A stretch of 64,000 nucleotides of DNA from Aphanizomenon flos-aquae FACHB-1287 (GTDB lineage Bacteria; Cyanobacteriota; Cyanobacteriia; Cyanobacteriales; Nostocaceae). Below are positions 44,945 through 54,211 of the stretch, piece after piece. Made by a program: the position numbers and the translations under genes. How positions within the stretch are numbered: the first letter of the stretch is position 1; every line of letters starts with the position of its first letter. Location of the stretch: NCBI RefSeq assembly GCF_014698755.1, contig NZ_JACJTO010000014.1, forward strand, positions 32,248 through 96,247. The letters run 5' to 3'. The notes under the pieces were generated by a model that saw only the letters and a list, made by a program, of their open reading frames with translations, was not told where the DNA came from and ran no database searches.

Positions 44945-45109
44945 CTAATTCCTCAATAACCGGAGTGGCAAATCAGCCTTATTTCTGAGGTTATCAGGTT
45001 GTAGTATCACTGGAGGAACATCTTTTGGTAGGATTGTATCTTGTATTAAATCTAGGAATGTTACTATTTCTCGATCAAAGAAACTGAGGAGAATTGAAAA
45101 CCACCTCAT
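44945..45109 (-). CDS. possible 54-residue small protein
   Basis: An ATG-started minus-strand frame reads MRWFSILLSFFDREIVTFLD, continues with LPKDVPPVILQPDNLRNK and ends RLLRN. It stops 7 bp before the epimerase start, so it could be the first gene of that unit. Composition is protein-like but no ribosome site is close to the ATG. No family recognised. Confidence 0.3.
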   Translation of the reverse strand: MRWFSILLSFFDREIVTFLDLIQDTILPKDVPPVILQPDNLRNKADLPLRLLRN

Positions 45110-45148
45110 TAAATTAGCTTAATTACCTTCCACCCATTCAACTTAACT

Positions 45149-46291
45149 GTGTCCTTAGAATATGCCTTAGTTCATGAGTGGTTAACCCCTCAAGCCACAG
45201 GTGGTTCAGAACTCGTAGTCCGGGAAATATTAAATCACATTAATGCTGATTTGTATGCCCTGATAGATTTTGAATCCAGTAATCCCGAAAGTTACTTGTA
45301 CAAACGTCAAATTGGCACAACGTTTTTACAAAAACTTCCCCAAGCGCGTCAAGGAGTACAAAAATATTTACCCTTATTACCCTTGGCCATTGAGCAATTG
45401 GATTTGCGAGCCTATGAAGTAATTTTATCTTCATCTCATGCCGTAGCCAAAGGGGTCTTAACCACGCCGAATCAATTGCATATCTGTTATTGCCATAGTC
45501 CGATGCGATATGCTTGGGATTTAACCTTTGACTATCTCAGGCAAAGTAAACTAGGCCGAGGAGGAATTGGCTGGATTACACGCTATATCCTGCATAATTT
45601 GCGCCAATGGGACGTAATTAGTGCTAATAGAGTAGATTACTTCATTGCCAACTCCCAACATACAGCTAGACGAATTTGGCGGTGCTATCGTCGAGAAGCA
45701 ACTGTTATCTATCCACCAGTTAATCTGGATGAATGTCCGTTTTCTTCCGAAAAAGAGGATTTTTACCTGATAGTTTCCCGATTGGTCAGTTATAAACAAG
45801 TTAGTTTAATTACTGAGGCTTTTAATCACCTAAAAAAACCATTGATCATTATTGGTACAGGACCAGAAATGAACAAATTGCGGGAAATAGCTCAACCACA
45901 TATTAGCATCTTAGGATGGCAACCTGATCATATCGTCAAAAATTATATGTCCCGTGCCAAAGCCTTTGTTTATGCAGCTTGTGAAGACTTTGGTATTGCC
46001 CTAGTTGAAGCTCAAGCCTGTGGAACTCCCGTAATTGCCTACGGTTCTGGTGGTGCATTGGAAACAGTTAGAGATATTCAGACACATCCTGACACAGGAA
46101 CTGGTATATTATTTAAAATGCAAACAGTAGGAGCTTTAATAGATGCCGTAGAAAAATTTGCCGATAATCAACATTTATACAATTATCAATATATACAAAC
46201 ACACGCTAATCAATTTTCTCGTCAGGTTTTTGCAGAACGGTATCTAAGTTTTGTCAATGAATGTCGTGAAAAAAGAGTTTACCACCAGTAA
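45149..46291 (+). CDS. family 4 glycosyltransferase
   Basis: 380-residue GT-B glycosyltransferase, probably working on lipid-linked sugars on the cytoplasmic face. The N-terminal domain has HEWLTPQATGGSELVVREIL. The C-terminal domain has FYLIVSRLVSYKQVSLITEAF, GTGPEMNKLR and EDFGIALVEAQACGTPVIAYGSGG, where the E-x7-E of retaining GT4 enzymes lies. It begins at GTG. It heads a co-directional run with the sugar transferase, gmd and the GDP-fucose synthase genes. Confidence 0.9.
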   Translation: MSLEYALVHEWLTPQATGGSELVVREILNHINADLYALIDFESSNPESYLYKRQIGTTFLQKLPQARQGVQKYLPLLPLAIEQLDLRAYEVILSSSHAVAKGVLTTPNQLHICYCHSPMRYAWDLTFDYLRQSKLGRGGIGWITRYILHNLRQWDVISANRVDYFIANSQHTARRIWRCYRREATVIYPPVNLDECPFSSEKEDFYLIVSRLVSYKQVSLITEAFNHLKKPLIIIGTGPEMNKLREIAQPHISILGWQPDHIVKNYMSRAKAFVYAACEDFGIALVEAQACGTPVIAYGSGGALETVRDIQTHPDTGTGILFKMQTVGALIDAVEKFADNQHLYNYQYIQTHANQFSRQVFAERYLSFVNECREKRVYHQ

Positions 46292-46401
46292 ACATCAGCC
46301 TTTTTGTATTTATTTTCTAGAAAGGGGGCAAATTTTTCCTCAAAATTACTGCCTTTTAGCTTTAAGATTGGGACTATGTGTGGTGTGGATTATAAAGGAG
46401 T

Positions 46402-47163
46402 ATGATGACTGCCCAGAGTTCACTCCTCTCCGGCAAGCGAAACCCGCGAAAGGATAACAGTACATCTATGGCTGTTTTATCAAAACGTGGTCAAAAAGTT
46501 AAACAGCCAAAGGTAAAATCCAAAAGTTTATCTTTTCAGGGTTTATACGGAGAGTTTTTTAAACGACTGTTTGATATAGTTTTTTCATTGTCGGTCTTGA
46601 TTTTGTTTTCTCCCATTTACATAATATTGGCCTTATTGATAGTTATCAGCTCTAAAGGTCCTGTTTTTTATGTTCAAGAACGGGTAGGCAGAAACTACCG
46701 GAGCTTTAATTGCATTAAGTTCCGCACTATGGTCAACAATGCTGACACAATTCTCGCGGAAATGATGGCCGCGTCACCTAATCTGCGAGAGGAATTTGAA
46801 ACCAATTTCAAGCTGAAAACAGACCCTAGAATCACTAAAGTTGGTCACTTTTTGCGAATTACTAGTTTGGATGAGTTTCCCCAATTTTGGAATGTTCTTA
46901 AGGGAGACATGAGTGTAGTTGGTCCACGACCTTTAGTAGCGGAAGAATTAATCAAATATGGTGATTATATCAATCATGTTTTGACTATTCGTCCCGGAAT
47001 TACTGGTTTGTGGCAAGTATCTGGACGTAATGATATTCCTTATCCCCGGCGGGTGCAAATAGACCTAAACTATGTCAATTTTAGGAATTTTTGGCTCGAT
47101 TTGTGGATTATTCTCAAAACAGTTAATGTGGTCATTCTGCCCAAAAACAAAGGAGCTTACTAA
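46402..47163 (+). CDS. polyprenyl-phosphate sugar transferase (WcaJ/WbaP type)
   Basis: 253 residues. A basic, low-complexity N-terminus (~1-45) precedes one membrane helix (~60-85). The catalytic domain of initiating sugar-1-phosphate transferases follows: SKGPVFYVQERVGRN, CIKFRTM, LRITSLDEFPQFWNVLKGDM, SVVGPRP and RPGITGLWQVSGR. It loads the first sugar onto undecaprenyl phosphate to begin exopolysaccharide or O-antigen-like chains. AAGGAG lies immediately before two consecutive ATG codons (46402, 46405); the second has better spacing. 110 bp after the GT4 gene. Confidence 0.92.
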   Translation: MMTAQSSLLSGKRNPRKDNSTSMAVLSKRGQKVKQPKVKSKSLSFQGLYGEFFKRLFDIVFSLSVLILFSPIYIILALLIVISSKGPVFYVQERVGRNYRSFNCIKFRTMVNNADTILAEMMAASPNLREEFETNFKLKTDPRITKVGHFLRITSLDEFPQFWNVLKGDMSVVGPRPLVAEELIKYGDYINHVLTIRPGITGLWQVSGRNDIPYPRRVQIDLNYVNFRNFWLDLWIILKTVNVVILPKNKGAY

Positions 47164-47498
47164 CTAAGTACGCAAATTCCCTATTGTGGGGCAATCTAAT
47201 GCCCCAAAAACCTAATTTAATCACAAAGGTATGAATATTTTTATACTTTACTTATACACAAGACTAAATAAATTTTGAACACCAATAATAATTATTATAT
47301 GCAAGATCAAGAATGTTAACGGAACTAAATCCATAATTATTTGTTAGAGTGTTTTTGATTGAAAATACTCTTTGGTCGTTAACTGTTGATCGCAATTAAT
47401 ACTTATAGCTTGACTATTAGATAATAGTTGCACTCAACTACTAGTTAAGATCATAATGTTTGTAATTTTTAACTAAAAACAACAAGATATCACCAAGC
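47164..47498. other. 335-bp intergenic region upstream of gmd, no gene seen
   Basis: A+T-rich gap between the sugar transferase and gmd genes, with no coding frame or RNA gene recognised. The length suggests that gmd has its own promoter here. Confidence 0.5.
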
Positions 47499-48578
47499 AT
47501 GACACAATCAAAACGGGCTTTAATTACTGGTATTACTGGTCAAGATGGTTCTTATTTAACTGAGCTTTTACTGGAACAAGGTTATGAAGTCCACGGGATT
47601 ATTCGCCGCACTTCTACTTTTAACACAGACCGGATTGACCATATGTATGAAGATCCCCATAATGAAAGTGCACGCCTCTTTCTACACTATGGTGATTTGA
47701 CGGATGGAACAACACTACGACGGATTTTAGAAGAAGTCAAACCTACGGAAATTTATAATTTGGGGGCTCAATCCCACGTCCGGGTAAGCTTTGATTCACC
47801 TGAATATACAGCAGATGTTGTAGGTATGGGTACGTTGCGTTTATTAGAAGCAATCCGTGATTATCAACATCGTACTGGTATTCAAGTCCGCTTCTACCAA
47901 GCTGGTTCTTCGGAAATGTATGGTTTGGTACAAGCAGTCCCACAAAATGAAACTACACCATTTTATCCCCGTAGTCCTTACGCTTGTGCTAAGGTATACG
48001 CCCATTGGCAAACCGTAAATTACCGCGAATCTTACGATTTATTTGCTTGTAATGGTATTCTTTTTAATCATGAATCGCCTAGAAGGGGTGAAACCTTTGT
48101 TACCCGTAAAATAACTAGAGCCGTAGCCCGCATTGTCGCTGGTAAACAAAAAAATATCTTTATGGGTAATTTGGACTCTAAGAGAGATTGGGGTTATGCG
48201 AAAGATTACGTAAAAGCCATGTGGTTAATGTTGCAGCAACAACAACCAGATGATTATGTGGTGGCTACGGGAGAAACCCATTCAGTCAAAGAGTTTTTGG
48301 AGTTAGCATTTAGTTATGTTAATCTCGATTGGCAGAATTACGTAGAGTTTGATCAGCGTTATTTGCGTCCAGCCGAAGTAGATTTATTAATAGGTGATCC
48401 AACTAAAGTCCAGCAAAAATTAGGCTGGAAACCATCGGTAACATTTAAAGAACTGGTCGCGCTCATGGTCGAAGCTGATTTACAAGCTGTGGGTTGTACT
48501 TCCCCCAATGGTAGTGGTTCAAAACAACCTCAAGATATTGCTACTACCCGTCAAGAATTGGGATCTCTGCACTTTTAA
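47499..48578 (+). CDS. gmd: GDP-mannose 4,6-dehydratase
   Basis: Converts GDP-mannose to GDP-4-keto-6-deoxymannose, the precursor of GDP-fucose and related sugars, using bound NADP. 359 residues with Rossmann motif [34 protein letters not shown], catalytic YxxxK in [20 protein letters not shown], and [17 protein letters not shown]. It is followed 20 bp later by the GDP-fucose synthase gene, the usual operon pair. Confidence 0.97.
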   Translation: MTQSKRALITGITGQDGSYLTELLLEQGYEVHGIIRRTSTFNTDRIDHMYEDPHNESARLFLHYGDLTDGTTLRRILEEVKPTEIYNLGAQSHVRVSFDSPEYTADVVGMGTLRLLEAIRDYQHRTGIQVRFYQAGSSEMYGLVQAVPQNETTPFYPRSPYACAKVYAHWQTVNYRESYDLFACNGILFNHESPRRGETFVTRKITRAVARIVAGKQKNIFMGNLDSKRDWGYAKDYVKAMWLMLQQQQPDDYVVATGETHSVKEFLELAFSYVNLDWQNYVEFDQRYLRPAEVDLLIGDPTKVQQKLGWKPSVTFKELVALMVEADLQAVGCTSPNGSGSKQPQDIATTRQELGSLHF

Positions 48579-48597
48579 TTCAGATCAAGGATAACAT

Positions 48598-49542
48598 ATG
48601 ACTGCCTTAAAATTAGAAAATAAACGGATTCTTGTGACCGGTGGGGCGGGTTTTCTCGGTCGTCAAGTGATAGATCAACTTTGTCAAAATGGCGCTGAAC
48701 GTGATAAAATTACAGTGACGCGATCGCACGATTGTGATCTGCGGGTTTGGGAAAATTGCCAACGGGCAGTTGACCAACAGGATATTATCATTCATCTAGC
48801 TGCCCATGTGGGGGGTATTGGTCTAAATCGAGAAAAACCCGGTGAGTTATTTTATGATAACTTGATCATGGGGACGCAGTTAATCCATGCGGCTTATCAA
48901 CAAGGTACGGAAAAATTTGTCTGTGTAGGAACTATTTGCGCTTATCCTAAGTTTACTCCTGTACCATTTAAAGAAGATGATATCTGGAATGGTTATCCAG
49001 AGGAAACTAACGCTCCTTATGGAATTGCCAAAAAAGCCCTGTTGGTACAATTACAATCTTACCGTCAGCAGTACGGCTTTAATGGTGTTTACCTTTTACC
49101 AGTGAATTTGTATGGACCTGAAGACAATTTTAACCCCAATAGTTCTCATGTGATTCCGGCTTTAATTCGCAAGGTACAAGAAGCCCAAACTAGGGGAGAA
49201 AAACAACTTCCTGTTTGGGGTGACGGTTCTCCTACTCGTGAATTTTTGTATTCTACGGATGCTGCACGAGGTATAGTGATGGGAACTCAGTTCTATAATG
49301 ATGCTGAACCTGTTAATTTAGGAACTGGTTACGAGATATCCATTAAAGACCTAATTACCTTAATTTGCGAATTAATGGGGTATGACGGGGAAATTGTTTG
49401 GGAAACCGATAAACCCAATGGTCAACCCCGACGTTGTTTAGATACGGAAAGGGCAAAACAGGCTTTTGGTTTTACCGCTGAGGTAGAATTTAGAACAGGT
49501 TTAAAGAGTACCATTGATTGGTGGCGGAAAAACGCTGCATAA
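48598..49542 (+). CDS. fcl: GDP-L-fucose synthase
   Basis: Epimerises and reduces GDP-4-keto-6-deoxymannose to GDP-L-fucose with NADPH. 314 residues show [28 protein letters not shown] (the family stretch), GTICAYP, the catalytic Tyr-x-x-x-Lys [13 protein letters not shown], and [20 protein letters not shown]. It starts 20 bp after gmd and is surely cotranscribed. The pair supplies fucose for cell-envelope polysaccharide made by the upstream transferases. Confidence 0.96.
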   Translation: MTALKLENKRILVTGGAGFLGRQVIDQLCQNGAERDKITVTRSHDCDLRVWENCQRAVDQQDIIIHLAAHVGGIGLNREKPGELFYDNLIMGTQLIHAAYQQGTEKFVCVGTICAYPKFTPVPFKEDDIWNGYPEETNAPYGIAKKALLVQLQSYRQQYGFNGVYLLPVNLYGPEDNFNPNSSHVIPALIRKVQEAQTRGEKQLPVWGDGSPTREFLYSTDAARGIVMGTQFYNDAEPVNLGTGYEISIKDLITLICELMGYDGEIVWETDKPNGQPRRCLDTERAKQAFGFTAEVEFRTGLKSTIDWWRKNAA

Positions 49543-49554
49543 AGGTTATTCTCT

Positions 49555-49680
49555 CGTTTCTCTCGTTCCCAGTCTCGGACTGGGAATGCCTTCTAGAGTC
49601 TCTGACTCTAGTATACAATAGAAGGCAGATCCTTCTTAATTCATTCCTATACAGAGTATGGGAACGAGAGATAACGATAT
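49555..49680. repeat. 'CGTTCCCAGTC' palindromic dispersed repeat
   Basis: TCTCGTTCCCAGTC / GACTGGGAATGCC, then CTAGAGTCTCTGACTCTAG and a closing GTATGGGAACGAGAG. Words match the tandem block at 7390-7605. It reaches almost to the 'accacagaggcacggaggac' word at 49711, which recurs at 6616 and 62198. Confidence 0.75.
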
Positions 49681-49768
49681 ATACAGAGGGTGGGAAAGAG
49701 AGATTTATCTAACCACAGAGGCACGGAGGACACGGAGGAAAGAGGTTAAAGAGGAATTTTATGAGGCT

Positions 49769-50332
49769 TTGGAAATAATTAATTCACAATTCAGTAAAAA
49801 GGAATTGCGCCGGGTTTTACTCCAAAAACGCCAGTCTATGCCATTATTAGAATGGCGGGAAAAAAGCGATCGCCTGACCACTAACATCGAAAACTCAGTT
49901 ATATTTAATCAAGCAAATACTATTCTGTCTTTTTTCAGTTTTCGTCAAGAACCTGATATTAGCTCGCTATATACTAATACTAATAAACGTTGGGGGTTTC
50001 CCCGTTGTGTTGATAAGTCTCTAGTTTGGCATTTTTGGCAACCTAATGACACGATTAATATTGGTGCTTATGGAATCAAGGAACCTCATTATGAAGCACC
50101 AATAATTGAGATTGAGGAAGTGGATTTAATTCTTGTTCCCTGTGTGGGTTGTGATGTCCAAGGATACCGCTTGGGTTATGGTGGAGGGTATTATGACCGT
50201 TTGTTAAATTCTCCCGGTTGGGATAGGAAACTAACTATGGGGGTGGTTTTTGATTTTGCTTATTTATCTCAATTACCGGTTGATAGTTGGGATAAGCCTT
50301 TAGAAACTGTGATTACAGAAAATGGAGATTAA
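49769..50332 (+). CDS. 5-formyltetrahydrofolate cyclo-ligase
   Basis: Uses ATP to convert 5-formyl-THF to 5,10-methenyl-THF in folate metabolism. Motifs: KKELRRVLLQKRQSMP at the start, ILSFFSFRQEPDIS, DLILVPCVGCDVQGYRLGYGGGYYDRLL (the folate/ATP-binding signature) and MGVVFDFAYLSQLPVDSWDKPL. The frame is open upstream to 49658, but those codons come from a dispersed repeat. A TTG at 49769 gives LEIINSQFSKKELRRV, close to normal family length (~187 residues). No good ribosome site decides it; start uncertain. Confidence 0.85.
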   Translation: MEIINSQFSKKELRRVLLQKRQSMPLLEWREKSDRLTTNIENSVIFNQANTILSFFSFRQEPDISSLYTNTNKRWGFPRCVDKSLVWHFWQPNDTINIGAYGIKEPHYEAPIIEIEEVDLILVPCVGCDVQGYRLGYGGGYYDRLLNSPGWDRKLTMGVVFDFAYLSQLPVDSWDKPLETVITENGD

Positions 50333-50484
50333 AGATGAATGAACCACTCCAGGCACAGAGATAACAGAGAAATGAGGGTTTGAGAGATATTTTGCATAAG
50401 TCCTGATTTTATTAAATCGGAAATTTTTGATAAGATAAAAATATCATCTTGTTGGCGGTTTTAATTTACAATTAAATTATAAAT

Positions 50485-50595
50485 ATGCACATTGAAGAAC
50501 TACATTTACAAAACTTTCGAGGTTTTCGAGAACTCAAATTAACGCTTCCTCCTGATTTGGCTGTGTTTATTGGAGTCAATGGTTCAGGTAATTAA
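50485..50595 (+). pseudogene. 5' fragment of an AAA/RecF-like ATPase gene
   Basis: MHIEELHLQNFRGFRELKLT then LPPDLAVFIGVNGSGN and a stop. It breaks off in the middle of a Walker A (GVNGSGK expected). This is the N-terminus of an ATPase like the one at 7709, cut off where an unrelated sequence begins. 36 codons remain. Confidence 0.75.
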
Positions 50596-50596
50596 T

Positions 50597-50809
50597 TACA
50601 GTTATGAAAGTTGGGATATAGCTTCAGCTTTACACCCTCAAACTTTATTAGCTTATCAAAAACATGGTGCACCTTTGCGGTTAGTCTCACCAGTTAAACT
50701 TGGCTATAAACAAAGTAAATGGGTGACAGGAATCACCCTCACCAGTGAGTTATCAAATGCTCAAGGTTATTGGGAAGATAGGGGTTATGAATCGTTTGTA
50801 GGATTGTAA
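50597..50809 (+). pseudogene. 3' fragment of a molybdopterin-dependent (sulfite-oxidase-like) oxidoreductase gene
   Basis: In frame from about 50597: YSYESWDIASALHPQTLLAY, KHGAPLRLVSPVKLGYKQSK, then WVTGITLT and a C-terminus YWEDRGYESFVGL. The ALHPQT-AY...HGAPLRL...LGYK pattern is the C-terminal part of cyanobacterial sulfite-oxidase-like molybdoenzymes. Only about 70 of several hundred codons are left, joined within a few bases to the ATPase fragment. Confidence 0.7.
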
Positions 50810-50906
50810 ATAAAATAGGAGTTCAAGAGTATGGCTAACGCCACGCTTCGCTATCAGGAATTAGGAGAAAGAAAATTATAATTACCCCGACAACTAACAA
50901 CTGACC

Positions 50907-52148
50907 TTATTTTTTCACTAAAATATAAGCATTTGTATATTCAGGTAATTTTTGAATATATTGTTCAAAATCTTTTTCACTAGCAAAAGTTCCGGCTAAA
51001 AAATCAAGTTGATAAAGGTTAGGCAAAAATGCGCCACCTGTATCCGCAATTACGCCCATTTTTAACTGTTTTTGATTATCTTCAATAATAATTATTTTTC
51101 CTAAACCAATATTCAAAACATCTCCCGCAAATGTTACTCCCGGTTTAATGGATATTTTAGCATCTATTTTATATCCATAACCTTTAATGGCATCAACTTC
51201 TTTAAAATACCAATAACGTTTTTGTGCAGTAGCTTTCAAACCCCTAATATAGGACATTTCATTATTTCTATCTACATTTAAAAACTCTTTAGTTCCATCA
51301 GTAAAATTAACTAAAATAGTTCCCTGCATGAGTGCTGCTTCTAACCCATTACGAGTTAAATAAGCAATAGGTTTAACTTTACCAAATTCCTTACCTCCAG
51401 GTTCATAAATACCTGATAAAACATCTTGTTTAGTATATTGAGTGTAAAATTTATTTTGACTTAATTCTTCGTTAATGGCGTAGATTGGTGTATTATATTT
51501 AGAAGTTTTTTGTCGAGAACCAGTATGAACAAAAACCGCGTATTTAGTAATTCTTAATTGTTTCTGTCGGGGATTTTCTGGATTATGAGCAGACCATTTA
51601 ATCACGCGGAAATTGGCGTTAATAAAATTTGCATCTTGTAACCGAGTTGTGCGATTATTAGTAATATCTTCTTCTAAAACAACAATCATGAAATCCAAAG
51701 TTTTCAGAATATCTTTAACTGTAACTCCTTGAGTTAATAAAATTCCTGCACGTTGAATATCGGGGTCTTCTTGAGAATATTTTTGAAAATATTGTCTTGT
51801 ATTTTTGAGTACGATTAACAAATCAGCTTGATTAAAATTTATTTGTCTATTTGGTAATTTTCCTGATTTTAATAACTGATGAGGATTGATACTATATTGA
51901 TACTTTTTCCATTCATTAATAACTGAATAAAATATAGATTTTTCATTATCTTTAACATTTAAATTAGCTGGTTTTGGCGTAGATAAATTATCAGATAATC
52001 CTGCAAATGGAGAATTTACTATTTGGGATAATGTTGGATTTTTAACAATCTGTTGTTTTTTAATTGGCTGTTTATTAGTCATACCAACTATCAATAAAGT
52101 AGCAATAAATGCTGTAATTTTAATTTTTTGGTTAGATAGGATACGCAT
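50907..52148 (-). CDS. exported protein with C-terminal 3D (MltA-like) domain
   Basis: About 413 residues. A membrane anchor (IKITAFIATLLIVGM, ~8-22) is followed by a long polar region. The C-terminus resembles a 3D/double-psi barrel: VIADTGGAFLPNLYQLDFLAG, with the Asp-Thr-Gly-Gly and late Asp of MltA and 3D-domain proteins, which bind or cleave peptidoglycan. Other stretches, such as HTGSRQKTSKYNTPIYAINEE, are unassigned. The frame is open to a TTG at 52223, but ATG at 52148 puts the anchor at the N-terminus. The pxcA-like gene is upstream on the same strand. Confidence 0.75.
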   Translation of the reverse strand: MRILSNQKIKITAFIATLLIVGMTNKQPIKKQQIVKNPTLSQIVNSPFAGLSDNLSTPKPANLNVKDNEKSIFYSVINEWKKYQYSINPHQLLKSGKLPNRQINFNQADLLIVLKNTRQYFQKYSQEDPDIQRAGILLTQGVTVKDILKTLDFMIVVLEEDITNNRTTRLQDANFINANFRVIKWSAHNPENPRQKQLRITKYAVFVHTGSRQKTSKYNTPIYAINEELSQNKFYTQYTKQDVLSGIYEPGGKEFGKVKPIAYLTRNGLEAALMQGTILVNFTDGTKEFLNVDRNNEMSYIRGLKATAQKRYWYFKEVDAIKGYGYKIDAKISIKPGVTFAGDVLNIGLGKIIIIEDNQKQLKMGVIADTGGAFLPNLYQLDFLAGTFASEKDFEQYIQKLPEYTNAYILVKK

Positions 52149-52236
52149 AATTTTTGAATGGCAACAATGATTATTATCTATTTTAGCATCTTCAGAAGTA
52201 TTGACAATGGAAAATATCACCAATTAACCAAGGTAA

Positions 52237-53079
52237 TTAATCATCCATTTCTTTGAGAGTTGCTAATGCTGAAGGTGATAAACGACTAAGATAGCGAAAT
52301 ATCCAATATTTAACTATAGTGTCTAAAATCACAGGAAATGTAGCAATAAACATAAACATATAATTTCTATTTGCTGGTAAACCCAAGTGTTCTGCAAATC
52401 CTTCCAGCATTATTTCCCACCCATGAGGTGAGTGAAATCCTACAAATACATCTGTACCTAAAATAATTAAAAAAGCCTTAGCACTATCACTCAAGCTATA
52501 AACGGTTTGGTCGATGAAGTATTGGAGAGAAATAATATCTTTTGTACTAAAAACAATTACTAATGCAAAGGCGATAAATGCTAAAATATCAGCAAATATA
52601 TTACTAATAGCATTAGCACTTTTACCTCGAAATTCTGCGGCTAATTCTATCGCTTTTTCTTTAATCTTGGATTGTATATTTTCTTGAGAAATCTTCGTTT
52701 CTGAATTCAGCAAACTTTTAAACTTTAATTCTGCTGTAAATGTTTTTAATTCATGAAAAGCTTTTTCCTCCATTTCCTGATTTATAAAAATTTTGCTGGA
52801 GTTGTCATTACTCATTCTTTCTATTATAGGAAGGATAAATATCCGTTTAGATAATTGATGAGTCAGCAGAGGAATTATTATCAATAGTAATAAGAATTTC
52901 ACAGCTATAGTTGTCCGCTGTCTGGATATTCGATACTTTTTAATAAATTCTTGATCTGCATTCGGTGATATATCACTAAGAATTTTTTTAAATGTTCTAC
53001 CAATTGATCTGGGAAATATCCCTGTTTTTGTAAATGGTTGTGAGGAAACATCCTCAGGAGATTGTGATGATTTTTTCAT
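52237..53079 (-). CDS. PxcA/CemA-type proton extrusion protein
   Basis: 280 residues. The N-terminus is polar and basic (~1-60). Three or four membrane helices follow (~60-80, 165-190, 200-215, 250-270) in the CemA pattern with FSTKDIISLQYFIDQTVYSL, KAFLIILGTDVFVGFHSPHGWE and LGLPANRNYMFMFIATFPVI. CemA/PxcA proteins are needed for light-induced Na+-dependent proton extrusion and pH homeostasis. It is shorter than full PxcA (above 400 residues), so it may be the smaller PxcL-type paralogue. ATG start; ends about 90 bp before the 3D-domain gene start. Confidence 0.88.
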   Translation of the reverse strand: MKKSSQSPEDVSSQPFTKTGIFPRSIGRTFKKILSDISPNADQEFIKKYRISRQRTTIAVKFLLLLIIIPLLTHQLSKRIFILPIIERMSNDNSSKIFINQEMEEKAFHELKTFTAELKFKSLLNSETKISQENIQSKIKEKAIELAAEFRGKSANAISNIFADILAFIAFALVIVFSTKDIISLQYFIDQTVYSLSDSAKAFLIILGTDVFVGFHSPHGWEIMLEGFAEHLGLPANRNYMFMFIATFPVILDTIVKYWIFRYLSRLSPSALATLKEMDD

Positions 53080-53380
53080 GGTAAGATAAATCTATAAATT
53101 AGAGGTTAGATGTAGCCATGATCAACGTCTACAACTATAACAATTAAAAAGGTTGATATTCAACTGTAAAATACATACCATTTTCTTATGATCTATTGCC
53201 AGTTTCATCTAATTTAACTGAGAGGTTGGTGGAAAATTTAGAACAATGGTAAAAATATCTCTCAGTATAGGCTCAAACCCTGATTTGTCAACAAATCTTC
53301 ATATATTCCCCTCATTGTAGTAGGATGGTTATATTTAGTGTAAAAATATTTCTACTGAAATAAGCTGCAAAAGAAAAATT
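53080..53380. other. 301-bp divergent intergenic region, no gene seen
   Basis: Separates the PxcA-like gene (minus) from Ycf23 (plus). A+T-rich, with no frame or RNA recognised. Both promoters must lie here. Confidence 0.5.
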
Positions 53381-54124
53381 ATGACTATGTATCCTAACCT
53401 CAAACGTGCATTCTCTCGTCCTGTACTAAAAGTCATTAGCGGTTTGAATAACTTCAATACTGCTAATGTTTCCGCAACGGTCAAAGCCGCTGATTTAGGT
53501 GGTGCTACCTTTGTAGATATTGCTGCTGATATAGATTTGGTAAGATTGGCAAAAAGCTTGACTAAATTACCTATTTGTGTATCTGCGGTTGAACCGGAAA
53601 AATTTGTAACCGCTGTCGCTGCTGGTGCTGATTTAATTGAAATCGGGAATTTCGATTCTTTCTACGCTCAAGGGCGTAGATTTGAAGCTGCTGAGGTTTT
53701 GACACTAACTCGCCAAACTCGTGCCTTGCTGCCAGAAATTACCCTATCTGTGACTGTTCCCCATATTCTTACCTTAGACCAACAAGTACAATTGGCTGAG
53801 GATTTGGTGAAAGCTGGCGCTGATATCATTCAAACTGAAGGTGGTACTAGTAGCAATCCTATCCACCCCGGTACTTTGGGTTTAATTGAAAAGGCTACTC
53901 CTACTTTAGCCGCAGCTTATGAAATTGCCCGTGCGGTTTCTGTCCCTGTATTGTGTGCTTCCGGTATTTCTAATGTTACTGCACCAATGGCCATTGCCGC
54001 CGGTGCGGCTGGTGTTGGTGTCGGTTCAGCTATCAGCCAACTCAACAGCGAAATCGCCATGATTGCTGCTGTACGTAGTTTGGCAGAAGCTTTGGCAGCA
54101 GTCAATATCCGCACATTTGCTTAA
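53381..54124 (+). CDS. ycf23: Ycf23/DUF561 protein
   Basis: A 247-residue (beta/alpha)8-type protein conserved in cyanobacteria and red-lineage plastids as Ycf23 (DUF561). Wording such as RPVLKVISGLNNFN, GGATFVDIAADIDLVRLAKS, ADLIEIGNFDSFYAQGRRF, GADIIQTEGGTSSNP and GVGVGSAISQLNSEIAMIAA is family-like. The enzyme activity has not been defined to my knowledge. ATG start, short leader; no operon partner. Confidence 0.9.
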   Translation: MTMYPNLKRAFSRPVLKVISGLNNFNTANVSATVKAADLGGATFVDIAADIDLVRLAKSLTKLPICVSAVEPEKFVTAVAAGADLIEIGNFDSFYAQGRRFEAAEVLTLTRQTRALLPEITLSVTVPHILTLDQQVQLAEDLVKAGADIIQTEGGTSSNPIHPGTLGLIEKATPTLAAAYEIARAVSVPVLCASGISNVTAPMAIAAGAAGVGVGSAISQLNSEIAMIAAVRSLAEALAAVNIRTFA

Positions 54125-54211
54125 AAGGAAGGAGTTCAGGAGTTCAGAAGAAAGGAGAATTTATTCTCCCCCTGTTCCCCTGTTCTCCTGTTTCTTCCCA
54201 CTTCGACAAAT

